Assembly: GCA_012064415.1 (NCBI GenBank)
Contig: SSNU01000042.1
Location: forward strand, 219,822 to 283,821
Origin: Gyrodactylus bullatarudis
Taxonomy: Eukaryota; Platyhelminthes; Monogenea; Gyrodactylidea; Gyrodactylidae
Length of the DNA: 64,000 nucleotides
Direction: 5' to 3'
How positions within the stretch are numbered: position 1 is the stretch's first letter; every line of letters starts with the position of its first letter. The notes beneath the pieces were generated by a model. The model saw only the letters and a list, made by a program, of their open reading frames with translations, was not told the DNA's origin and did no database searches. Below, one piece after another: positions 1-10,600 of this stretch. The position numbers were made by a program, and so were the translations under genes.

Positions 1-371
1 TTAGTTTTAATGTTATCAATAATAACTTTTTGTGGATCTGGGGAAGCAGGAGGAGGATTATAGATTAGAAAAATTTGAATCTTTAAACTTGCTGTTGAGA
101 GAACCATGGAAAGAGTCTCCGAGCTTGATTGAGAAATGAAAACATTCGAGACATCTAATGAATTGTGTACGAAAGCAATAAAACCAGCTCCTTTATGAGA
201 GATTCTGTCACATCTAAAGCATGAGTAATTAGTAATGGCAAATTCTTGTGATGGATGAGCAGGTTTCAGCCAGGATTCTGTAATAAGGACAAGTGATGGA
301 GAGTAACGATTGATCATCTGATTTACATAGAAAATTGAATTTAGCAAAGATCTGGCATTCCAAAGGACCAT
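1..371 (-). CDS. LINE ORF2, N-terminal endonuclease part (runs off window)
   Basis: This frame opens with ATG at 371 and stays open to the window edge. It reads like the first 120 residues of a non-LTR retrotransposon ORF2, the apurinic-type (EEP) endonuclease domain. Visible motifs are LWNARSL near the start, then ITESWL, then CFRCDR followed by GAGFIAF and IYNPPP, in the order usual for LINE endonucleases. The endonuclease nicks target DNA to prime reverse transcription; the reverse transcriptase part would lie beyond position 1. The start codon sits one base after the ORF1 stop (stop, T, ATG), so translation may be coupled. The family call is firm; the clade (CR1, Jockey, I or other) is not. 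Confidence 0.8.
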   Translation of the reverse strand, partial: MVLWNARSLLNSIFYVNQMINRYSPSLVLITESWLKPAHPSQEFAITNYSCFRCDRISHKGAGFIAFVHNSLDVSNVFISQSSSETLSMVLSTASLKIQIFLIYNPPPASPDPQKVIIDNIKT

Positions 372-372
372 A

Positions 373-1119
373 TTATTCCAAGCGAAAAAGTTTATCATCT
401 TGGTCAGGATCAAGTGGCAACACACGTTTATAGATTGGATTTGGAATAAGAGAAGAGTTATTGGAACTTGATGTTGAAGGACCAAGGTTAGTATGAGATG
501 ATGAAGGGCCTGATGGAGCGAGATTATTATTAGTTGAGACAGATTGAACAGTTTGATTCTTTTTAGCAGCGATCCAGGCAAGTCTGAAACGATGCTCTGG
601 GGATCTGAGACGACAAACCACAACATTATCATTTGATAGTTCTTTGTGAATGTTTTGAATAATTTGGCCAGGAAGGTAGTTATTCCCTTTAATAGTTATT
701 GTAAAACATCCTTTTTTATTTGGTGTGGGGTTGTTGAATGAAGACAAATGATTAGGTGCGTGTTTTTGAACATTGGAGAGTATCTTTATAGAGAGTTGGT
801 TTGAGTCTGAGTTAGAGTGTGCTAGAATGGTGGAGGAAGGAGTTCTAGCAGGAGGGCGTTGACTAGTAGGAGTCTGTTTTTTTGGAGCCTTGGTGGTACT
901 AGTATGGTTGTTTGAGCCTGACCGAGAGATATTGTTTTTGAAAGGTTGGGAGTTATGAGCCACAGCGTCCCGGTAGGTGGTTTTAGGAGGGTTTGAAGGC
1001 GAAATAGACAAAGCAGAAAGCTTGTTGGACACAATTGACAGCTGACTTTGTAGCGAAAGAATAATATCAATTAAATCCGAATGAGATAACTTAGAGAGCG
1101 CGGGTACATCAAGCATCAT
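373..1119 (-). CDS. LINE ORF1 protein
   Basis: A 248-residue open frame lies directly upstream of the ORF2 endonuclease on the same strand. It starts with a short leucine-rich helical stretch (about residues 5-40), continues as a Ser/Thr/Asn/Pro-rich linker, and has a more ordered block at about 130-190 (GCFTITIKG, then VVVCRLRSPEHRFRLAW) that could be an RNA-binding fold. LINE ORF1 proteins bind element RNA to make the transposition particle. The assignment rests mainly on position next to ORF2 and on composition; I see no zinc knuckle. The frame is undamaged, so this copy may be recent. Sequence 1120-1400 upstream may be the element's 5' UTR. Confidence 0.65.
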   Translation of the reverse strand: MMLDVPALSKLSHSDLIDIILSLQSQLSIVSNKLSALSISPSNPPKTTYRDAVAHNSQPFKNNISRSGSNNHTSTTKAPKKQTPTSQRPPARTPSSTILAHSNSDSNQLSIKILSNVQKHAPNHLSSFNNPTPNKKGCFTITIKGNNYLPGQIIQNIHKELSNDNVVVCRLRSPEHRFRLAWIAAKKNQTVQSVSTNNNLAPSGPSSSHTNLGPSTSSSNNSSLIPNPIYKRVLPLDPDQDDKLFRLE

Positions 1120-2001
1120 TCAAAAAAATTATGCAAGCTATAAAATAAACCTTTTCGAGCGAAAATAAGACTCAGTAGTAAGCAATGAGTACGCAGTGTG
1201 ATCTTTTCTGAGGTCTTGATATAATTTCCATGTAACTGGAACTGGAACTTAAGCATTGCTTCCTCAGATTGAATTTTAAAGAAAAAAGAAGAGGCTTTAA
1301 ATAAAAAAATTCACTACATTTTGCTATAGTTTCTTCATAAATTAAGGTTATTTCGAATTGAGTTTGAAAACTATTCAAAGAGTCAATTTAGAGTATAGAC
1401 ATAAAATATTGATGGCATCACCGAGAGGGTTTCGTTTTCATGTCAACGATGTTGAAAATCCCTGTTCGAATTATATCGAAAAATTACTTTTTTCTATTTT
1501 TAGTTAGCAAATCATACAGTCATCCGATGATATTTCAATAAATGAAAAAAAGTATTCCTCTAAATTCGATTAGTCTCTTTACTAATATTAAAAAAGTCTC
1601 CTGAAATAACGAAAAACAATCGCCTAAAAATGTAAAAACGCTGACTTTCCAAATTCCTAGAATTGTCGATATTTTTTGTCTTCTTCCCTTTTTTTAATTA
1701 CGATCAGCTCTACATATGGTTACTAATTTTGTATAGCTCTCCACTAAATTCGATCATTTGTCCTCTAATTTCGTCAGAGAATATTTTTAACGATGGGAAA
1801 AATTCCTCAGATAAATTGCTGAGAAATTAATTTAATACATAATTCAAGTATTTTCCTCTGTCTGTAAGAGCTCATGATTGATTCATGTGTCATGGCAACC
1901 ATTTAACTGATTAAATTGAGCCACTTAATAAGTGGCACTTATGCCTCAACTTAAAACTTGTGAATGGCCGAAATAGGCCAATTAAATTTGTTAATAACAA
2001 C
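1120..2001. other. Intergenic; no gene seen
   Basis: AT-rich sequence between the LINE and the secreted-protein gene. The part next to the LINE is probably its 5' UTR. No supported coding frame or repeat was seen here. The only element recognised is the promoter just after this stretch. Confidence 0.5.
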
Positions 2002-2040
2002 TATAAAAGTCGACAAAACATTTTGTTGCTCCATCAGACA
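2002..2040 (+). promoter_or_regulatory. TATA box and initiator of the PAN-domain gene
   Basis: TATAAAAG lies at 2002-2009, and a CATCAGACA initiator-like sequence at about 2032-2040 follows it by about 30 bases. The ATG at 2053 comes directly after, giving a very short 5' UTR. Confidence 0.6.
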
Positions 2041-2052
2041 ACCTGACAATAA

Positions 2053-2793
2053 ATGAACAGGTTTCCAATACTACTTTTAGTTCAAGTCTTGGCCTTGGCA
2101 ATGGCCCAAAAGCTGATTGAATTGCCAGAAATGATGTCTCCTTCTGAATACTGTTTTGCTAAAAACTTTACCGGTCCTACCAACTGTTCCTCGAATCTCT
2201 ATAGCCTTTACAGAGAAACAATCGGAACAATTGATAGGTATGACCTGAGTGTGCCAATCACTTCGGAGAAAGAATGCCTCAATTCTTGTTATAGCAAAAA
2301 ATGCTATCATCTAGTGTTATCAGGAACATCTTGCTTGTTGAAATTCACTGCAAATAGTCAGTTTCCATCGATATTTAGTGGAGTTGTCTACAGATACTAT
2401 TGTTGCAGTAAGTAATCTTACCGATAACATTCCTTAACAAGTTCCAATAAAGCTACCCCTAATCTCAAAGTATAGACGTGAATGTACCCAGAGAAGGTTT
2501 TTCACCTTTACAAATTGCACAAGCAATTTGTACTACGAGGGCTATTTCACATCGGCTTCTGTGTTCCCTTTTCAGATGAATACACAGAAGAGTTTGGACA
2601 CCTCTGAGGATTGCATCGATGAGTGTAAGCTCATTGGTTGCCTCAAATTTGTGTTTAATCGAGTAACGTACTTTCATAATTTTAGAAAATGTGTTATCTA
2701 CAAAATGATACCAGTACTGCAAATAAGATATCGACTGACGGAATGAGGAGCGAAATGTACTGCTGTGATATATTAAAAGGTAAGAGCGCATGA
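2053..2793 (+). CDS. Secreted protein with two PAN/apple-like repeats
   Basis: Spliced model: 2053-2411, 2476-2662, 2686-2793, about 217 residues. Residues 1-18 are a signal peptide (MNRFPILLLVQVLALAMA). Two similar Cys-rich units follow. Unit 1 has TNCSSNLY, SEKECLNSCYSKKCYHL and YYCC; unit 2 has TNCTSNLYYEG, SEDCIDECKLIGCLKF and MYCC. The spacing (C-x3-C-x4-C then a closing CC pair) resembles PAN/apple adhesion modules. The second intron would be 23 nt (2663-2685); removing it restores the YLQ and MYCC part of unit 2, while read-through stops before that motif. A strong donor, AAAG|GTAAGA at 2780, could join another 3' exon, so the C-terminus is uncertain. The likely role is a secreted binding protein; the ligand is unknown. 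Confidence 0.65.
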
Positions 2794-3412
2794 GTGTGAT
2801 TTTCATTACGGTTTGAAACTTTTTTTTTTATTTTTCGATTTTGGTATTAAAATAATTTATTTTTGAATATCTTTTCTTCTGTAAACAAACAATCCCATGA
2901 TTTGCCAATCATAGAAGGTTCTTAGATAGCTAAGGTGATTTCATCAGGCGGAATTGGAACTTAGAAAATTTATTGATCAGGGATTAAAAATCAATCATGG
3001 TGGGTAGTCGAAATAGAATTTTTAAGAAAATTTTGGCGCCAATTCACAATTTATGAAAACGTATTAAATTATAATTATAATTATAGAGGTAGATGAAATT
3101 TAAATATCGCTCAGGTCAGGTGAATTATGATAGAAAATTTGATAAAAATGCTTAAACTATCAAAATTTTGTCTTGATGTGTCTTCAAGTTACTATAAATA
3201 ACAAAAATTAATTTTTGTGATTCGAATTGCCACCATCGATTTTTTGCGCGCAAAATTGATTCTCCTAAAATATGATAAAACAGCACTTATGACAGCTTGA
3301 AAGCAAGAGAATAATTCATGTATTCAAATTGTACTTGATTTTGTTATCTTTGTTTTAATTGCCTAATTAAACTTAAATATTTATTAAAAAGTAATCAGTT
3401 AAAATCATCACA
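2794..3412. other. Intergenic; no gene seen
   Basis: AT-rich and without a supported reading frame. It may contain the 3' end or a last exon of the PAN gene; an acceptor-like CAATCATAG lies near 2904-2912. Confidence 0.4.
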
Positions 3413-3698
3413 ATGCCCTGTTACACAATGTGGCAAATTAATAATGAGCTTGAAAATCCTCAACCTCTTCCTCTCACGATGCTTCCTACAAATTTAGACG
3501 TTTATAACCTTCTTAAACTGAAAACAGGTACGCATCCATATCAAAGTCATATCAAAATTCAGGCGCCAGATCGCTGATAAATTAATAGATGTTTACGAAA
3601 AAGCTGGAATAGTAGCCGAAGATTACCTCCCGATTGTTAAAAGTTTAAAAGATCTTGTTAACAAACGTAATATAGATTTAGAGGAATGTTCACATTAG
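3413..3698 (+). CDS. Small unrecognised protein, 85 aa, 28-nt intron
   Basis: Model: exon 1 at 3413-3499 and exon 2 at 3528-3698, joined over a 28-nt GT-AG intron. Without splicing the frame stops about 55 codons after the ATG. With splicing it runs through a regular amphipathic stretch (ISKFRRQIADKLIDVYEKAG, then LPIVKSLKDLVNKRN) to a stop at 3696. The N-terminal 29 residues are Pro/Asn-rich. I see no signal peptide or membrane segment, so it is probably an intracellular helical protein. I do not recognise the family. It lies 219 bp upstream of another small gene on the same strand. The coding pattern of exon 2 and the intron size shared with neighbouring genes are the main support. Confidence 0.5.
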
Positions 3699-3917
3699 TT
3701 TTTTATCGAATATTAGGTCTGATGTTTGCACTAAAAAGGTGGAAATAATCTGCCTAAAAATTCTCTACCACTTGTGAGCCAAAAACCTTTCAGTTCTAAT
3801 GCTATGCTATTGAAATAAATAGAAAACTTTATTTTGTTTCACCTATCCAAAAGTCAATTACGGCGTAATATCATGGATAATATCCTTAATATAAATTATA
3901 TCAAATTATTCATACAT

Positions 3918-4398
3918 ATGGAAAATGCCATTGTGGAGAAGATTGCAAAAAGAAGAGGAAGAATTAAATCATTGGATACTGCTCTCATTCCTTGTGGGCT
4001 ACTGTTATAACAATTTTAGAGACTTCATAACTGAGTTCGGCAGCGTAAAACCAAAATGCAAAGGAAGCTCAAATTCTGAAATGGCCTTGCGAACATTTTT
4101 AGGACTATATAAAAAATTAGATAGAAAAGTTAATCCTTTTTTCAATACTGAGAATGATAGAGATATTAAAAAGGAAGACCTAAAAGAATATATTAACCAA
4201 GGCCGAAACAGAATTCGATGGCTGTTGAAGTCTTTGAAAAGGAATAAAATGTTTCATAAAGAAGCTGAGATCCTATTGAATACAGAGATAGAAGGAGCCG
4301 AAGGCTATCTAAGGAGTAATGAGCTGAGAGAACTCTTGGCCAAGGCCATTGAGAGTATTGAAGGCAAGCTAGTTAAATATGATGATCTTGAATTATAA
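3918..4398 (+). CDS. Unrecognised charged helical protein, about 150 aa
   Basis: Two models are possible. The preferred one starts at ATG 3918 (MENAIVEKIAKRRGRIKSL), removes a 28-nt intron at 3994-4021 and continues to the stop at 4398, giving 150 residues. The alternative is an unspliced frame from 3925 giving 157 residues. The shared C-terminal 125 residues are rich in Lys, Glu and Leu and helical, with RTFLGLYKKLDRKVNPFF, NRIRWLLKSLKRNKMFHKEA and a coiled-coil-like tail. No signal peptide or transmembrane segment is visible and I do not recognise the family. AATAAA at 4438-4443 is a polyadenylation signal 40 bases after the stop. The gene is convergent with the lectin receptor gene that ends at 4679. 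Confidence 0.6.
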
Positions 4399-4678
4399 AA
4401 CCCGATTTGTTCGATACTAAAATTTCTTAAAGCAACCAATAAAATTCTTTTTTTGAACGTTTCTTTTAGATTGAGGAAACTAAGAAATTTTGACAAATAA
4501 ACGTTTTTTATTTCTTGATATACAATAGAATAGTAGATAAAAATCTGTCTTGAGTATCCTTGGCAAAAGACTACAGACATAGTCTTGAGTGATATTTTGA
4601 TGATGATTTTGATATATATATATATAAATTTCAGATTATTCGGTTCTTACCAACAAATGTTGTACATAATACATGAGT

Positions 4679-7600
4679 TTAGTAGGCCTTGTTTGGTTGA
4701 TCCCACCTGTCATCCTCGACACGTTGGTAGCTGGGATTCGATTGAAATGGATTGATTCCCTTGAAGAAGAGACTGCCACCCGCATTCGTCAATAGTTGGT
4801 CATCAGATTGATCTGCTATAGGTCCTGTACTCATCGTCTGGTCATGGCTATCTAAAATGAGTTGAATATGATAATTGAGAATTACTTTTCTGAAATGAGA
4901 CACTCAGGTCATTATTCCAGCCATCGGCTGCATGAAATGGCCCATCAAAGGCAGAAGGTGACCCAAAGTCAAGTTGTCTTGAATAGAGTATGTTTGAGGT
5001 TTTACGTTTCTTTACAAATAAATAGACTAGACCGGCAAGAATGGCGAATAGAAAGAAAATCAAGAACGAAATTGCAACAGGGCTATGACTCTTTGTCTTG
5101 AGTGGACTACTCGTTCCTTTGACCAATAGACATGGTTTAAACTCGCATTCCTAAAGAAAAAAGAAACAAGATTTAGCTAGAATACTGTGGAAAAATGTCT
5201 TTTTTGAGATTTACTATAAACTCCCGTTCGATTATCAAGGAGCAAACTGAAAATATTACGCAGTTTCTATTTTGTCAGACAGATTCAACCTGATTCCTCT
5301 TTTTGTGTAAAAATAATCATAAAAATCATGTTTTTTTATTTTGTTTAAAGAGATGTTAACAGAAACGGCACTTTTGAATTTTCACAAATGCCCTGAGGAA
5401 AAAAAGTTGGACCCTTGTATGAAACTTACAACAAATTTAAAATCGATCATGCAGCCGTATTTTACTATTCTGTCATCTTGTGGATTAGACGTTGACCGAG
5501 GTATTAGGTAAGAACAATAATTCTCAGCGTAGGAGAGATAAGACTCGCCACCGACCATTTCACTGGCTAGAATAATGTAATTTTCGTCATTTATTCTGGA
5601 GTTTATGTTCAAGTCCCAACGTTGGCAATTACGGCCATCCTTGGCTCTATAGAAAAATAAAATCAAAAGTTTCTCTTATATTTAGTATAATATAAGCCTA
5701 GTTGACATGAAGATTACTATTTTTACGAAAAACTCAATATTTTTCTCCGGATTCACAGAAAAAATAATTTTTTGAATTCTAAAACGGAATGAGCTTATAA
5801 AATGTGATTCGAAAAAAATCAATCTGACCAATATTAGGCCGTTTTTCAAATTACGAAAAGGTACCAAATTTCCCCTTTTTCAACTTTTGAATTAAAATTT
5901 TTTATCGGTTTCGATGATTCGAAGCAGTTAAGTGATGATATTTGGGATCAACATTAGACGAAGAATTCGAATTCACCTGTAGAAGTTCACTGAAATTTGT
6001 CATTACTGTGGGAAATCGAACCATTTGAATTTTTCGATTATCACAAAGGCAATTTATCCAAAATCTGGAAGCTCAACTTTGTCTAGGAAACAGTAAGATC
6101 TTCGTGATCTCTATGGCTAAATTCGAATTCTTTATCTAATGTTGATCCCAAATATCATCACTTAACTGCTTCGAAACATCGAAATCAATAAAAATTTTTA
6201 ATTCAAAAGTTGAAAAAGGGGAAATTTGGTACATTTTCGTAATTTGAAAAACGGCCTAATATTGGTCAGATTGATTTTTTTCGAATAATCACATTTTATA
6301 AGCTCATTCCGTTTTAGAATTCAAAAAATTATTTTTTCTGTGAATCCGGAGAAAAATATTGAGTTTTTCGTAAAAATAGTAAATTCTCATCTTCATGTCG
6401 ATTAGGTTTATATTCACTTACACCTGATTTAATTGGCCCATGTCAATAGGATCTTTGAAGTGGGAGAGGTAGTTCTGTGTCAAATTACCATACCAAGGCT
6501 TCATCCAGCTAACAGAACACTTAGATCTGTCCAAATAGTCGGGAATTATCAGTTCATCTTTGATCTTTGGTTCATACTCATAGAGATGACCGAGGAGTGA
6601 GTCTAGTTTGGAGGCATAGGTTTCCGCTTTCATATTTTTGAATCCGTTTAAGTGATATGGATTCCGATAAAAATAAAAGATTGCATTTTTATCTAGGGAC
6701 GGTGGTAATGTCCAGTCTGTATATCGAACTGGATGAGAATCATCCCAGGTCCATGTCTTGAATCAATAAATAAATAATTAGAGCTTTTCATCGGTTGATA
6801 GAGAGGTTTTAAACTTACAGTTTTTTCATACATTTTGACAGCAAGCGATAACTTGACTGCGTTATAATCATGCAGAAACATGATGGCCCTTAGAAAGGCA
6901 GCATCGAAAGGATCGTTGAGACGAGGTAGCATAACCTTTTTGCCTTCATTAATGTTGACTTCAGTCGGTAGGAACTTGTAGCAAATATTTTTCACCGGAT
7001 GCTTAATATCGCCGTTATCACAGATGGTCTTGGGAGCCTGGTTAGATTCAAATGCCTTTTGTTCACAGATGAATCCGTCTAACCGATTGTTGCAGGGCTC
7101 AATGAACCAACGTCCGTTGACCTCATATTTCATTGAACGTAGCATTGATATACAGTTCTGGATAGAGGTTTCATTTAAACCAAGTAAGAATTCTTAGTGT
7201 CTATTAAACTTACACCATTTGAGGTTGGGTAGACCTGTCTTGATGAAAAGAAGGTTAGCATTTTCTTTAGGAATGACCAGTCAAACAGAATATCATGGGC
7301 CGTAGATGTGTTGTTGGTGTAAATCCAGACGCTTGGATATCCAGAATGACTCGTTCGCATACTCTTCACTTTGAATAGGAGGGACTGTACAAAGTCTAGA
7401 TGTTGAAAAGAAGGAATTTTAAAACTCAAGCCGGCTTAAGAGTCTTAGTATTAACACGTCTTCTGAGTTCTCTATTCCACTCATATTTAATTTAACCCTA
7501 TCAAGACGATAAGAGAACAAATCGAGAGAAAGACTCAAAATTACAATTCTTTTGATTCTACCTGAGTAAGTCAGTTTTCTATTGAATTTCCCATCTACTA

Positions 7601-10600
7601 ATAAGTAGATATATTTTCTTAATTAACTATTTTATCCGAGTTTATAGATAGCTCTTTAAGAATTATAAAATAGAGTATGTGATATGGTTTGGACCTGCGT
7701 AATAACTGAGAATTTCCTTGTATAAGGCGAACCTCACGAAAGGTTTAAAGAATGCACACTGTCTAGATTTTAACGTCTGGAAAGAGTAAAATTATATTCA
7801 CACAAGAGAGAATTTCTTTTCGAGAATGAAAGACTTTTGTTTAACAATAAACAACACGAGTTGTGTGTGTAATTTAAAAATAAAAGAAAAATCAACAAAG
7901 TGATTGGATATGAATCACAATTTGAATATAATAAATATTTGTTACAAGTTTGGCTAGGTGAAACGGAAATTAGAGAAAAAAAATGTTTTGACCAAAACCT
8001 TGTTTTGCTGGTTATAGTCTAGGAGGGGGGGTGGTCGATTTCATATCAAGGTTAACACTTAATCGAACAATTTAATAGACACATAAAATTACTCAGTGAA
8101 CGAGAATAGCTTACCATTTTCTTGGATATTCACAGGAGAGGCTAAATAAACTCTTGAGGTTGAAGTAGATTCATTGGAGCAGGAGGCTTGAGCTTCTGAC
8201 CATGAGGCCTGTGTATAGAATATCTACAAGGGAGTAAAGGTTTAATGGAGAATGAAGAATGGTTCTATAGATTGGTTACAAACCTTGTAACATTTTTGTC
8301 CAAAAATGAAATAGCCATCGGGACAGATGAGGTTCTTCTCGTGATACTCTTCCAAGTAATTGATCGGGCTGTTCTCTTCAACTAGCGAACAAATTGACGG
8401 ATATTTTTCGTTGCAACCGGTAGGGACTAGCAGAGTCTTCTGGTCAACATCTGGAATGAAAATTATTTTAACTTGAACATTATCACAAGAGGAATATTTT
8501 TAGAATCAAAGGCCTACCCTTTTTAATAATAAAGCAAATCTCATCGTTTCCCGTGGTTGGTGATGCTTTAAACTCTGGTAGGTAGTCAACGTTACGCTGA
8601 TCTAGCCATGTCAAGTAGCCTTTGAGAGAATTGAGACCTATCCAGGCACCCTTTTCCGGTAGAGCTTTCGTCTGAAAAATCATTTAAAAGCAAATCAGGA
8701 CATGAATAATATGAGGTGGTAGGGGGGAAACCAACTAGCATTTCGAGGTCTCTCTCAGAGTGAATCTGAGCAAGGTTACCAGCCGGTGTCATAGAAAGAC
8801 AATTCTCAGAAGCTTCATGGAAAGTCAACTCTTTGGATTCAGTTATGAGTCCATCTGAACCGAAATCTATTCAAAAATTATTGTAATTTGGGACAGTCTC
8901 AAAGACCAACGTGATATCAACTCACATTGAATGGGTGTTTGACAAATCTCTTCGTTGAATCTGGGCAAAGAGTTCTTGATGTGGAAGATGTTCTCATCAT
9001 TCGGCAAATGGCCTATATAGGCATTTAGATAAACAGGTCGTACAAGGTCATTAGAGTTGGTCTGAATTTCTCGAAAGCTCAGAGATTCCATGTTGTTGCC
9101 CCAGGATAACATTAGGGTGTTATCGTAGTCTAAGATGAATAAAAATAATATGTAATAAAAGAAGGGCGGAAAAAATGGCTATTTTGTTTTGAAAAATCGC
9201 AAGAAAGTGGCCTTGTCTGTTTAGGGATTTTTTGTTCTATTTCAATCAGTTTATCTATTCGAATTCAAAATGAAAAAAAATTAACGTTTTTTATTAAACT
9301 ATTTTTGAAAATGTTCTCTCCACATCTACTACAGCTTATCAACTATTTATATTGTCCAGGACTTGTTTCATATTTTGAATATTCAACTCTCAGCGAATCC
9401 AATTATAGGCGGATTGTGTAAATAGCCAGAGATAAAAAAACCTGAGTTAATGAAAAGGCTTACTCAAGTTGTTAGAAATCAAGTTTTTATGTTTTTCGAA
9501 TGAGGAAATGGAAACAAGCAACATATCAAAAATCGCAAATTTACTGCTTTAAAAATATTAAGTAAATAAAACAAAGGGTTAACTTACATTCAACTTTAAG
9601 ACCAAACTTGTAGAGACCATCTAGTCTGAGGGTATCAATTATATTCTTGTAAAAGAGTGAACTATCAAAGTTTGGCTCATTTGGCGGAGAGAGCAGGCCA
9701 GTAATTGAGCATTGAGCACTCTTGTAAATACAAGTGGCGTTTCTAAAGATGACCGAGCCAACAGGACAATATTCATTAGCCTTGGGTTTTCTTAGGGAGT
9801 AATTAGTATGACTAGAAGATGAGTTGTTCTTTGAATAGGAATAATGCTTCCCAACTAAACTACACAGACCATACTGTGAATAGTTGGTCTCGATTCGTCG
9901 GGTAAAGTTGACCAGGTCGAGTTGATATTTGGATGTGATGACGAGGTCATTCACTGAGAGGATATCTGAAGGATTCTTTAGTAATCTACCAAGGGTTGTA
10001 ATGTTCAGGGATGAGATTAGGTTGTCTTTCATCCACCCCTATAAAAAGAGAATCAAGTTTTTTTTCTGGGGGGGGGAGTATAGCAATTACTAGACTTACA
10101 TCACGAATTAACTTTGTTTTATCAACAAAAATAAGGTATGGATGATTCTGGTGGAGACGATTGATAACGAGAAGATTCGCCAAGTACAGCTCTAGGGATG
10201 GGCCTGAAAGACTTGTCAGTTGGATGTCTTTAACTGTCGGATAGGCTTTTTTACATGTCTCATGATTAATGATCTTTTCCTTGCCAACATCAACAATGTT
10301 GTAACAGGATTGTGTTGGGGAAAAGTAAATGAAGCCATCGGGACATTCCGATGATGAAGAGGAGATGCCGATCATTTTGACTAATTTGTCATTGTTATTG
10401 ACAATGGAAGTCTTGTCTGCAAGACTCGATGTGAGAAGACATGTATAACGATGGCGTTGTGAGCAGTCCACTGTTTTCCTCGACGGAAATATCGAACATG
10501 GGATAGACTGTCCGGAAAGAAGATGATTGGTATACATATTGAACCTTGTTCATTTTTAGCATATAACTTACCCCGTGAATCCAAAATTCTGAAGTATGAT

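Noticed and set aside
1400..1475. tRNA-like stretch with CCCTGTTCGAATTA
   Set aside because: The B box lacks its final C and no A box or stems are present.
4613..4626. Short TA microsatellite
   Set aside because: Only about seven units; ordinary in AT-rich DNA.
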